Source of the DNA: Streptomyces albospinus
GTDB lineage: Bacteria; Actinomycetota; Actinomycetes; Streptomycetales; Streptomycetaceae
Length of the DNA stretch: 64,000 bases
Assembly: GCF_014648695.1 (NCBI RefSeq)
Contig: NZ_BMRP01000008.1
Location: 183,721-247,720, forward strand
Direction of reading: 5' to 3'
The position numbers and the translations under genes were made by a program. Shown here one piece after another: positions 25,602 to 32,824 of this stretch. How positions within the stretch are numbered: the stretch's first letter is position 1; the number at the start of each line of letters is the position of its first letter. The notes under the pieces were generated by a model, which did no database searches, had not been told where the DNA came from, and saw only the letters and a list, made by a program, of their open reading frames with translations.

Positions 25602-26282
25602 TCAGCCCAGGTCGGGGATGCGCCAGTCGATCGGGGCGTGGCCCTGTGCGGTGATCGCTTCGTTGATCTGGGTGAAGGGGCGGGAGCCGAAGAACTTCTT
25701 CGCGGAGAGCGGCGAGGGGTGCGCGCCCTGCACCACGGCGTGCCGCTCCTCGTCGATCAGCGGCAGCTTCTTCTTGGCGTAATTCCCCCAGAGCACGAAG
25801 ACGGCCGGGTCCGGACGGGAGGCGACCGCGCGGATCACCGCGTCGGTGACCTTCTCCCAGCCCTTGCCCTTATGCGAGTTGGCCTCGCCCTCGCGGACCG
25901 TGAGAACGGCGTTCAGCAGCAGCACGCCCTGCTCGGCCCAGGGCATCAGATAGCCGTTGTCCGGAACCGGGTGGCCCAGTTCCTCCTTCATCTCCTTGTA
26001 GATGTTCCGCAGCGACGGCGGCGTCTTGACACCGGGCTGCACGGAGAAGCACAGGCCATGCCCCTGCCCCGGGCCGTGATACGGGTCCTGTCCGAGGATG
26101 AGCACCTTGACCTGGTCGTACGGCGTCGCCTCCAGCGCCGCGAAAACCTGCTCGCGGGGCGGGTAGACGGGACCGTTGGTCCGCTCCTGCTCCACGAAGT
26201 CGGTGAGCTCCTTGAAATAGGGCTTCGCCAACTCCTCGCCCAGGACCTCGCGCCAGGACTCGGGCAGCATGTCGGTGACCAC
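25602..26282 (-). CDS. ung: Uracil-DNA glycosylase (family 1)
   Basis: 226 residues. VLILGQDPYHGPGQGHGLCFSV holds the water-activating D66, and GAHPSPLSAKKFFGSRPF holds H188 and the minor-groove loop. LLLNAVLTV and VFVLWGNYAKKK complete the uracil pocket. The enzyme removes uracil from DNA at the start of base-excision repair. The GTG at 26282 has GGAGG eight bases upstream and is a better start than the ATG at 26315. Length is normal for the family. It stands alone. Confidence 0.93.
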   Translation of the reverse strand: MVTDMLPESWREVLGEELAKPYFKELTDFVEQERTNGPVYPPREQVFAALEATPYDQVKVLILGQDPYHGPGQGHGLCFSVQPGVKTPPSLRNIYKEMKEELGHPVPDNGYLMPWAEQGVLLLNAVLTVREGEANSHKGKGWEKVTDAVIRAVASRPDPAVFVLWGNYAKKKLPLIDEERHAVVQGAHPSPLSAKKFFGSRPFTQINEAITAQGHAPIDWRIPDLG

Positions 26283-26408
26283 GTCAACAACCTCCGGTGT
26301 GCGTTCCGTTCTCACTGGGAGAACCTACCGGCGACCACTGACAATCACGGTCCCGGGCCGAAATCCGGCGGCGGGCACCCCGCCCGGCTCCCCGGCCCCG
26401 CCCGTCCC

Positions 26409-27374
26409 TCACGCCGTGTCCAGCCGGGCGCGCTGGTACGGGTCCAGGACGAGGTCCAGCGCGGCCAGGCATTCGTCGAGCTGGGCCACGGAGCTGACGC
26501 CGATCACCGGCACCACCGGCGCCGGACCGCCCATCAGCCACGCCAGCACCACCTGGTTCGCGGTGGCCCCGCACTCCGCGGCCACCTCCGCCAGGACCCG
26601 CAGCCGCACCACCGAGCCGGGATGGTCGTAGCGCTCCGGCAGCGGCCTGTCCTCGCGGGTGTAGGCGCCCTCCATCAGGGGCGAATAGCCGAGCAGGGTC
26701 AGATCGGGGTGCGCGGCTGCGTAGTCGAGGAGTTCCTCGTCGGTCTCCCGTTGGGGACCGGGTGACAGGTCCCGGCGCGGGCGCAGATACGTGTGCCGCT
26801 GCTGTACGGCCCGGAAGCCGGGCAGTCCGCGCCCGGCGGCGGTCTGCCGGGCCTCGGCGAGCCGCCAGGTCGCATGGTTGCTGGCCCCCAGAGTGCCCAC
26901 GCGCCCGTCCTGGACGAACCCGGCCAGCGTCCCGACGGTCTCCTCCAGGGGGATGCCGCGGTCCTCGACGTGCGCGTAGTAGAGATCCACCCGGTCGGTG
27001 CCCAGCCGGCGGAGGCTGCCCTCGACGGCGGTGCGCAGGGCGGTCGCGCCCAGGCCCTCGGCATTGCCGGGCCATCGGGGGCCGCGGGCCGGGTCGGGCC
27101 GGGCCCCTGCCTTGGTGGCGACGACCGTACGGTCCGCCGCGCGCCGGCTGCGCAACCAGCGGCCGAGCAGCACCTCGCTCTCGTCACCGGTCGCGCCGGG
27201 CACCCAGCAGGCGTAGTTGTTCGCGGTGTCGACGAAGGTACCGCCGGCCTCGGCGAAGCGGTCCAGGATGGCGAGGGAGGTCGGTTCGTCCACCGTGGTG
27301 CCGAACGGCATCGTCCCCAGGCAGACGGCGCTGATCCGTGGCCCCCGGTCGCCACCGAGCGTGCGGTAGTGCAT
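26409..27374 (-). CDS. Aldo/keto reductase
   Basis: 321 residues. The AKR catalytic tetrad is complete: D49 and Y54 in FVDTANNYACW, K88 in VVATKAGA, H135 in DLYYAHVED. The strand order LGTMPFG, VGTLGASNHATW and VIGVSSVAQLDECL agrees with the (beta/alpha)8 barrel. These enzymes reduce aldehydes and ketones with NADPH. ATG 27374 has AGGAGG nine bases upstream. It is transcribed away from nothing recognisable and may be monocistronic. The physiological substrate is unknown. Confidence 0.88.
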   Translation of the reverse strand: MHYRTLGGDRGPRISAVCLGTMPFGTTVDEPTSLAILDRFAEAGGTFVDTANNYACWVPGATGDESEVLLGRWLRSRRAADRTVVATKAGARPDPARGPRWPGNAEGLGATALRTAVEGSLRRLGTDRVDLYYAHVEDRGIPLEETVGTLAGFVQDGRVGTLGASNHATWRLAEARQTAAGRGLPGFRAVQQRHTYLRPRRDLSPGPQRETDEELLDYAAAHPDLTLLGYSPLMEGAYTREDRPLPERYDHPGSVVRLRVLAEVAAECGATANQVVLAWLMGGPAPVVPVIGVSSVAQLDECLAALDLVLDPYQRARLDTA

Positions 27375-27635
27375 GGCGTGCCTCCTGGCAGGTCCGCTGA
27401 CGCAAGTGGTGCCGGCCCCTTGAGGGACCGGCACCACCGACTCTGCCTCTTGAAGCGCACGCGAAGGCAAGCCGCCGGGGGAAGGCGGGAGCGATCACGC
27501 ACCGGGCACGACGCCCGACCGGCCTGTGGGTTCCCCCTCCACGCCCCGTCCCGCCGATCATTGACGGCCAGGCGGCCGAGCAACCGGTCGACCGACCGCT
27601 CGACCGCCGCCGGCCGCCGTCCCCGCACCCCGGCG

Positions 27636-28415
27636 TTACACCCCGGCGTTCAGGAACAGCCCGCCGTCGACGACCAGCGTCTGGCCGGTGATCCAGCCGG
27701 CCGCGTCGGACAGCAGGAAGGCCGCGGCCCCGCCGATGTCCTCTGGGACGCCCAGCCGCCCCATGGGGTAGCCGGCCGCCGCCTCCTCCTCGCGGTTCTC
27801 GTAGAGCGCCGCCGCGAACTTGGTCTTGATCACCGCGGGTGCGATGGAGTTGACCCGCACCACCGGCGCGAACTCGTGCGCCAGTTGGAGCGAAAGATTC
27901 AGCATCGCGGCCTTGCTCATCCCGTAGGAGCCGAGGAACGGCGAGGCGCTGACCCCGGCGATCGACGCGATGTTGACGATCGCGCCGCCGTTGTCCTTCT
28001 GCCAGGCGTGCCAGGTGCGCTGCGCGAAGCCGAGCGCCGAGACCACGTTGGTCTCGTACACCTTGCGCGCCACGTTGAGGTCGAGGTCGGCTATCGGGCC
28101 GAACACCGGGTTCGTACCGGCGTTGTTGACGAGGTAGTCGACCCGGCCGAAGGTCTCCATCGCCCGCTCGACGGCGTGGGCCTGGTGTGCCTCGTCGTGC
28201 GCCTTGCCGGCGACGGCGAGCACCCGGTCCGCGCCCAGCGTCTCGGCGGCCTCCTTGAGGGCGTCCTCATTGCGGCCGGTGATGACGACCCGGTCCCCGC
28301 GGGCGACCAGCGCCTCCGCTATGCCGTACCCGATGCCGCGGCTGGCCCCGGTGACCAGTGCCACCTTGCCGGAGAGTGCGGGGCGCCCGCTGTCCTGCTC
28401 GGTCATGTCGGTCAT
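27636..28415 (-). CDS. Short-chain dehydrogenase/reductase (SDR), gene 2 of a pair
   Basis: 259 residues. TGASRGIGYG (22-31) binds the cofactor, NNAG lies at 97-100, and the catalytic Y164-x-x-x-K168 sits in LGSYGMSKAAML. The end WITGQTLVVDGGLFLNAGV is the classical SDR finish. Arg in GRNEDAL after strand 2 suggests NADP. It starts 43 bases after the next SDR gene on the same strand, behind AGGAGAA, so the two likely form one transcript. The FabG-like pattern fits fatty-acid or polyketide-type ketoreduction or a catabolic 3-hydroxyacyl step. Confidence 0.85.
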   Translation of the reverse strand: MTDMTEQDSGRPALSGKVALVTGASRGIGYGIAEALVARGDRVVITGRNEDALKEAAETLGADRVLAVAGKAHDEAHQAHAVERAMETFGRVDYLVNNAGTNPVFGPIADLDLNVARKVYETNVVSALGFAQRTWHAWQKDNGGAIVNIASIAGVSASPFLGSYGMSKAAMLNLSLQLAHEFAPVVRVNSIAPAVIKTKFAAALYENREEEAAAGYPMGRLGVPEDIGGAAAFLLSDAAGWITGQTLVVDGGLFLNAGV

Positions 28416-28458
28416 GTGCGGTTCTCCTGCTCCTGTACTTCTGCGGTCGGTGCGGCGG

Positions 28459-29220
28459 TCAGCAGAGCGGGCCACCGGCGACGTACAGGACCTGGCCGGA
28501 GACGAATCCGGCGGCCTCGCCCGTGAAGAAGGCGATCGCGTTGGCGATGTCCTCGGGCGTGCCGACGCGCTGCACCGGGATCTGCGTGGCGGCGGCGGCC
28601 TGGAAGTCCTCGAAGCCCATGCCGACGCGCTCGGCGGTGGCGGCGGTCATGTCGGTGGCGATGAAGCCGGGGGCGACGGCGTTCGCGGTGACGCCGAACT
28701 TGCCGAGCTCGATGGCGAGGGTCTTGGTGAAGCCCTGGAGGCCGGCCTTGGCTGCCGAGTAGTTGACCTGGCCGCGGTTGCCCAGTGCCGAGCTGGAGGA
28801 GAGGTTGACGATCCGGCCGAACTTGGCGTCCACCATGTGCTTCTGACAGGCCCGCGACATCAGGAACGCGCCCCGCAGATGCACGTTCATGACGGTGTCC
28901 CAGTCGGTTTCGCTCATCTTGAACAGCAGGTTGTCGCGGAGCACACCCGCGTTGTTGACGAGGACGGTCGGCGCGCCGAGCTCCGACGCGACCCGCTCGA
29001 CGGCCGCCGCCACCTGTTCCGCGTCGGAGACGTCGCAGCCGACCGCGACGGCCTTGCCGCCGGCCGCGGTGATCTTGCCGACGGTGTCCTTGCAGGCCGC
29101 CTCGTCGAGGTCGAGCACGGCGACGGCGCGACCCTCGGCGGCCAGGCGTACGGCGGTGGCCGCGCCGATACCGCGGGCCGCGCCCGTCACGATGGCGACA
29201 CGCTGTTCGGTGGTGGACAT
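28459..29220 (-). CDS. 3-oxoacyl-ACP reductase-like SDR (FabG type), gene 1 of a pair
   Basis: 253 residues. TGAARGIGAA (12-21), NNAGVLRD (89-96) and Y154-x-x-x-K158 in VNYSAAKAGLQGF are those of FabG, and the finish is FVSGQVLYVAGGPLC. The acidic LDLDE after strand 2 leaves NAD or NADP open. ATG 29220 has GAGGAGAA upstream. Pairing with a second SDR, and the presence of an inverted-repeat-like CTAAGCGGTTG in its upstream region, suggest TetR-type control of acyl metabolism, but no regulator gene is adjacent. Confidence 0.85.
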   Translation of the reverse strand: MSTTEQRVAIVTGAARGIGAATAVRLAAEGRAVAVLDLDEAACKDTVGKITAAGGKAVAVGCDVSDAEQVAAAVERVASELGAPTVLVNNAGVLRDNLLFKMSETDWDTVMNVHLRGAFLMSRACQKHMVDAKFGRIVNLSSSSALGNRGQVNYSAAKAGLQGFTKTLAIELGKFGVTANAVAPGFIATDMTAATAERVGMGFEDFQAAAATQIPVQRVGTPEDIANAIAFFTGEAAGFVSGQVLYVAGGPLC

Positions 29221-29235
29221 GCGGGTTCTCCTCAC

Positions 29236-29267
29236 CCTCGAATCCTCGAAACCTCGAAACCTCGACA
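29236..29267. repeat. Four tandem 8-bp repeats in the SDR leader
   Basis: CCTCGAAT, CCTCGAAA, CCTCGAAA, CCTCGACA (29236-29267), starting 16 bases upstream of the start codon. They would lie in the 5' untranslated region. The repeat count could vary by slippage. Confidence 0.7.
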
Positions 29268-29621
29268 AGCGGTCCGCCGCCCCGGTGCGGGTGAGCAACC
29301 GCTTAGTAGCCTCAGCAGGGCTGACGCTAGAAGCCCGGCCACCCGCTGTCAACGCCCCACCACCGAGCGGTCGGGCACGCCACACACGGGCGGGCCAACC
29401 CCGCACGGGCCGAGGGCGGGCGCCATACGGGGCGGGGCGGACCCCGTACGAGCCGAGCGCGGCCCCGCACCGGCCCTCCGGCACCAGCCGGCCGCCCGAC
29501 GGAAGCCACTCCCACCCGTACGGAAGCCCGCCCCGCACGCCTCACCGCACGTCACGCCTCCGCACGCAACGTGTCCTCATGCCGGGTCTGCCCACGCAAC
29601 GTGCCCGGGCAACTCCTCACC
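29268..29621. other. Upstream region of the SDR pair, otherwise empty
   Basis: Contains CTACTAAGCGGTTGCTCA on the minus strand (about 29292-29309), reminiscent of TetR-type operators of acyl-CoA genes. About 280 bases of very GC-rich repetitive sequence (multiple cacgggc/ccgtac motifs) follow, without a supported gene. Confidence 0.4.
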
Positions 29622-30017
29622 TCACCGCACCAGCAGCTCCAGCAGGCGCGCCACCTCGGCCGCGGGATCGGCGGTCAGACCGGTGTGCACCGGGCCCGGC
29701 TGGACGATCGTGCTGCGCGGTGCGATCAGCCAGCGGAAGCGCCGCCCCGCGTCCTCCCCGGCCGCCTGCCCGGCCCGTGCGCCGCCCTCGCAGAGTCCCT
29801 CCACGGCACCCAGCGCGGCCCGTACACCGGCCACGTCCACCGTCGGGTCCAGGGCCAGCAGCCGGGCCTCGTCCAGATGGGTCCGGGCCTCGACGAACCG
29901 CCGGGCGCCGCAGTACACGACGACCCCCGCGTTGATCATTTCTCCGCGCTCGACCCTCGGCACGATCCTCAGCAGCGCGTACTCGAAAACGTCGCGCCCG
30001 TTATGCAATCCAGTCAC
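29622..30017 (-). CDS. DUF3037 domain protein, coupled to HipA-like gene
   Basis: 131 residues. FEYALLRIVPRVERGEMINAGVVVYCGARRFVEAR is the DUF3037 core, and the C-terminal PRSTIVQPGPVHTGLT its end. The GTG start (30017) overlaps the TGA of the HipA-like gene in a GTGA junction, so translation is coupled. DUF3037 genes are commonly found beside HipA-like kinase genes in actinobacteria; a joint function is likely but undefined. Confidence 0.82.
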   Translation of the reverse strand: MTGLHNGRDVFEYALLRIVPRVERGEMINAGVVVYCGARRFVEARTHLDEARLLALDPTVDVAGVRAALGAVEGLCEGGARAGQAAGEDAGRRFRWLIAPRSTIVQPGPVHTGLTADPAAEVARLLELLVR

Positions 30018-30838
30018 TTCACGGCCCTCCGCGGCAGCTTGCCCGCCAGCCACTCCGGCGCCTGCGAGGGCTTGTCCTTCGTCGGCTCCCCGATGGTGAT
30101 GCGGTCGCTGATGGTCCGCGCACGGGCCATCAGCGTGCGCACATACGCCCGTCGCAGCTCGTCCGGCGAGTCGAAGCCGGGCTCGTCGAGCAGCCATTCC
30201 TCCGGCACATCGGCCGCGATCCCGGTCAGCAGCTCCTCGGTGATCTGCGGCCCGAACTCCGCTGCCGCCGCCGCGACATCGGGGCCGAAGGTGGCCAGCA
30301 CATGATCGGAGGCGTTGTACGGGCGGGCCGAAGCCTGCTCCGCGCTCGGCCAGTTGTGGTGCCAGATCATCGCCGCACCATGGTCGATCAGCCACAACTC
30401 GCCGTGCCACACCAGCAGATTGGGATTGCGCCACGAGCGGTCGACGTTGTTGATCAGGGCGTCGAACCACACCACCCGTCCCGCCTCGCGGGCGCTCACC
30501 TCAAAGGCGAGCGGGTCGAAACCGAGCGCCCCGGGGAGGTAGTCCATCCCCAGGTTCAGCCCGCCGCTGGCCTTCAGCAGCGCCTGGACCTCCTGGTCGG
30601 GTTCGCTCAGCCCGATGACGGGATCGAGCTGCATCTGCACCAGGTCCGGCACCCGCAGCCCGAGCCGGCGCCCGAGCTCACCGCAGATCACCTCGGCGAC
30701 GAGCGTCTTACGGCCTTGCCCCGCGCCCGTGAACTTCATGATGTACGTGCCGAGATCGTCCCCCTCGACGATCCCCGGCAGCGATCCGCCCTCACGCAAC
30801 GGCGTGACGTAGCGCGTCGCAACGACTTCGGTCAACAT
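30014..30838 (-). CDS. HipA-like kinase-fold protein
   Basis: 274 residues. YIMKFTGAGQGRKTLVAEVICGELGRRLGLRVPDLV is the HipA-like ATP and substrate part. GRVVWFDALINNVDRSWRNPNLLVW with LWLIDHGAAMIWHHNW carries the catalytic Asp-Asn motif and the metal-binding Asp (LIDHG). HipA is a Ser kinase that inactivates glutamyl-tRNA synthetase in toxin-antitoxin pairs. Here no HipB-type DNA-binding antitoxin is present, the gene is paired with DUF3037, and the type is widespread in Streptomyces chromosomes, so a toxin role is not implied. ATG 30838 lies at the promoter-proximal end. Confidence 0.8.
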   Translation of the reverse strand: MLTEVVATRYVTPLREGGSLPGIVEGDDLGTYIMKFTGAGQGRKTLVAEVICGELGRRLGLRVPDLVQMQLDPVIGLSEPDQEVQALLKASGGLNLGMDYLPGALGFDPLAFEVSAREAGRVVWFDALINNVDRSWRNPNLLVWHGELWLIDHGAAMIWHHNWPSAEQASARPYNASDHVLATFGPDVAAAAAEFGPQITEELLTGIAADVPEEWLLDEPGFDSPDELRRAYVRTLMARARTISDRITIGEPTKDKPSQAPEWLAGKLPRRAVK

Positions 30839-31012
30839 TTCACCAGGTTAACCGGCGCTCCAGGGGTGCGATCCACGGATTTCCACGAGCGGCCGGTGTC
30901 CCCGTCACCAGCAGGGGCACGTCCGGCGCTCCCCCGCCCGCGCATCCCCAGGTGCCGGCGCCCCGCCGGAAATTCCGGGCGCCCGCGACGCCTCGCGCAG
31001 TACCGTCCGGCC

Positions 31013-31786
31013 ATGGACGACGGAGCAGGTCATCCCGAAATCCCCGATGGCGACGGTCACTTCGGCGAGCCCGTGGCGGCGACGTACGACGAGACGTCGG
31101 CGGACATGTTCGAGCCGGGCGTGGTGGGTCCCACGGTCGATGTGCTGGCGGGCCTCGCCGGCGGCGGCCGGGCCCTTGAGCTGGGCATCGGCACGGGGCG
31201 GATCGCGCTGCCGCTGGCCGCCCGCGGGGTGCCGGTCCACGGCATCGACATGTCGCGGGCGATGGTCGCCCGGCTGCGCGCGAAGCCCGGTGGCGACGCG
31301 GTCGGCGTGACGATCGGCGACTTCGCGACCACGCGGGTGGGCGGGTCGTTCTCGGTCGCCTACCTGGTCTTCAACACCATCATGAACCTGACGACCCAGG
31401 CGGCCCAGGTGGCCTGCTTCCGCAACGCCGCGGCGCACCTCGCCCCCGGAGGATGCTTCGTCATCGAGGTCATGACCCCCGAACTGCGCAAGCTGCCGGC
31501 CGGGCAGAACGTCGTGCCCTGGCACACGAGCCCGACGCGGTGGGCGTTCGACTCCTACGACATCGCCACCCAGGCACTGCGGTCGCACTACGTCGAGGTC
31601 GGCGAGGGCCGCGCCTCCTACCGGTCGATCCCGTTCCGCTATGTGTGGCCGGCGGAGCTCGACCTGATGGCGCAGCTCGCCGGGCTGCGGCTGCGTGAGC
31701 GGTGGGACGGCTGGACGGGGGAACCGTTCACGAGCGAGAGCAGCCGGCACGTCTCGGTCTGGGAGCGGGCCAGTGGAGCGGCGTAG
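31013..31786 (+). CDS. Class I SAM-dependent methyltransferase
   Basis: 257 residues. ALELGIGTGRIALPLAARGVPVHGIDMSRAMV (about residues 53-84) is the SAM-binding motif I with the acidic residue at the end of strand 2. Further on, APGGCFVIEVMTPE is motif III. The C-terminal part (YRSIPFRYVWPAELDLMAQLAGLRLRERWDGW) is a typical substrate cap. The substrate is unknown. The ATG at 31013 is the first good start. It is 131 bases upstream of the FMN reductase gene. Confidence 0.82.
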   Translation: MDDGAGHPEIPDGDGHFGEPVAATYDETSADMFEPGVVGPTVDVLAGLAGGGRALELGIGTGRIALPLAARGVPVHGIDMSRAMVARLRAKPGGDAVGVTIGDFATTRVGGSFSVAYLVFNTIMNLTTQAAQVACFRNAAAHLAPGGCFVIEVMTPELRKLPAGQNVVPWHTSPTRWAFDSYDIATQALRSHYVEVGEGRASYRSIPFRYVWPAELDLMAQLAGLRLRERWDGWTGEPFTSESSRHVSVWERASGAA

Positions 31787-31917
31787 CGCGGCGCGGGCCG
31801 GCCGGGGGCACTCGTCCGGAGGGCCCAGGTCCTGTCGCACGACTGCCGGTGCGGGACCAGAATGGTCCGAGGGGTGCCGTCCGCCGGGGGCGAGCCCCGC
31901 GAAGGAAGGACCCGCCC

Positions 31918-32577
31918 ATGCCCTCGGATGCCGGCCCCAGCCCGCTTCGGGTACTGGTCTTCGGCGGCGCGCTGCGGGCCGAGTCGGCCAACGCCCGCCT
32001 CGCCTCCCTCGTGGCCCGGCTGATCGCCGACGCCGGCGCCACCGTCGACCACGCCGCGATGCGCGACTTCGCCATGCCGATGTACGACGGCGACATGGAG
32101 GTCGCCGAAGGGCTGCCGCCGGGCGCCCTCGCGCTGCGCGACCGGCTGGAGCGGTGCGATGCCTTCGTCATCTCCTCCCCCGAGTACAACGGCTCCGTAC
32201 CGGGGGTGCTGAAGAACGCGATCGACTGGGTCTCGCGCGTCCGGCCGCAGCCGTTCAAGACCAAGCACGCGATGCTGGTCTCCGCCTCGCCGTCGCTGGT
32301 CGGCGGCAATCGGGGGCTGTGGGCGCTGCGGGTTCCGCTGGAGCACCTCGGCACCCGCGTCTATCCGGACATGTTCAGCCTCGCCAACTGCTACTCGGCC
32401 TTCGCCGAGGACGGCACGCTCATCGACTCCGGGTTGCGGGAGCGGCTGGCCGAAACCGTGGCCGGATTCCTCAGTCTCGTGGAAGCCGATGTGCGCTACG
32501 TCTGCCTGGAACGCCGCTGGTACGAGTTCCTGGGCGACCGCACCGAGGCGGCCATCACCCAGCGATCCGAGGAATAG
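31918..32577 (+). CDS. NADPH-dependent FMN reductase
   Basis: 219 residues. LRVLVFGGALRAESANARLASL binds the FMN phosphate, and FVISSPEYNGSVPGVLKNAIDWVSR is the diagnostic family motif (P-E-Y-N-G-S-x-P-G). The fold is flavodoxin-like, and such enzymes reduce FMN, quinones or azo compounds with NAD(P)H. GAAGGAAGGA stands about 10 bases before ATG 31918. It may share a transcript with the methyltransferase. Confidence 0.88.
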   Translation: MPSDAGPSPLRVLVFGGALRAESANARLASLVARLIADAGATVDHAAMRDFAMPMYDGDMEVAEGLPPGALALRDRLERCDAFVISSPEYNGSVPGVLKNAIDWVSRVRPQPFKTKHAMLVSASPSLVGGNRGLWALRVPLEHLGTRVYPDMFSLANCYSAFAEDGTLIDSGLRERLAETVAGFLSLVEADVRYVCLERRWYEFLGDRTEAAITQRSEE

Positions 32578-32614
32578 GCCCGCGGGCAACGGTGTTTCGG
32601 GGTATGTTCTCCTT

Positions 32615-32780
32615 GGCGTCGCGGCGATGAGCTGAGCTGAACGCGAGCGCGACGCCCCGGCCGGCGGCATCCGAACCGCCCGGCCCCCGCATTCCGGCGA
32701 AGCCCACACCGTGCGACCTGCGTACCCACGCGCGCTCCGCCTGTACTCCCGAAGCCCAACGGCCCGATGCCGTTGGGCTT
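32615..32780 (+). ncRNA. Possible structured leader or small RNA before the S9 peptidase
   Basis: Three stems can be drawn by eye. GGCGTCGCG (32615-32623) pairs exactly with 32648-32656. A GC-rich stem could form around 32658-32690. AGCCCAACGG (32753-32762) pairs exactly with CCGTTGGGCT (32770-32779), followed by TTCG, like a terminator. The last stem ends 45 bases before the peptidase start, so it could attenuate or simply end a small RNA. It matches no riboswitch class I can name. Confidence 0.4.
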
Positions 32781-32824
32781 TCGCATGCCCACAACCGATT
32801 CACCGGCCCCAGGAGGACCGCACC

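Noticed and set aside
30014..30838. HipBA toxin-antitoxin module
   Set aside because: No HipB-type HTH gene is adjacent. The partner is DUF3037, a common chromosomal pairing, so a toxin label is not supported.
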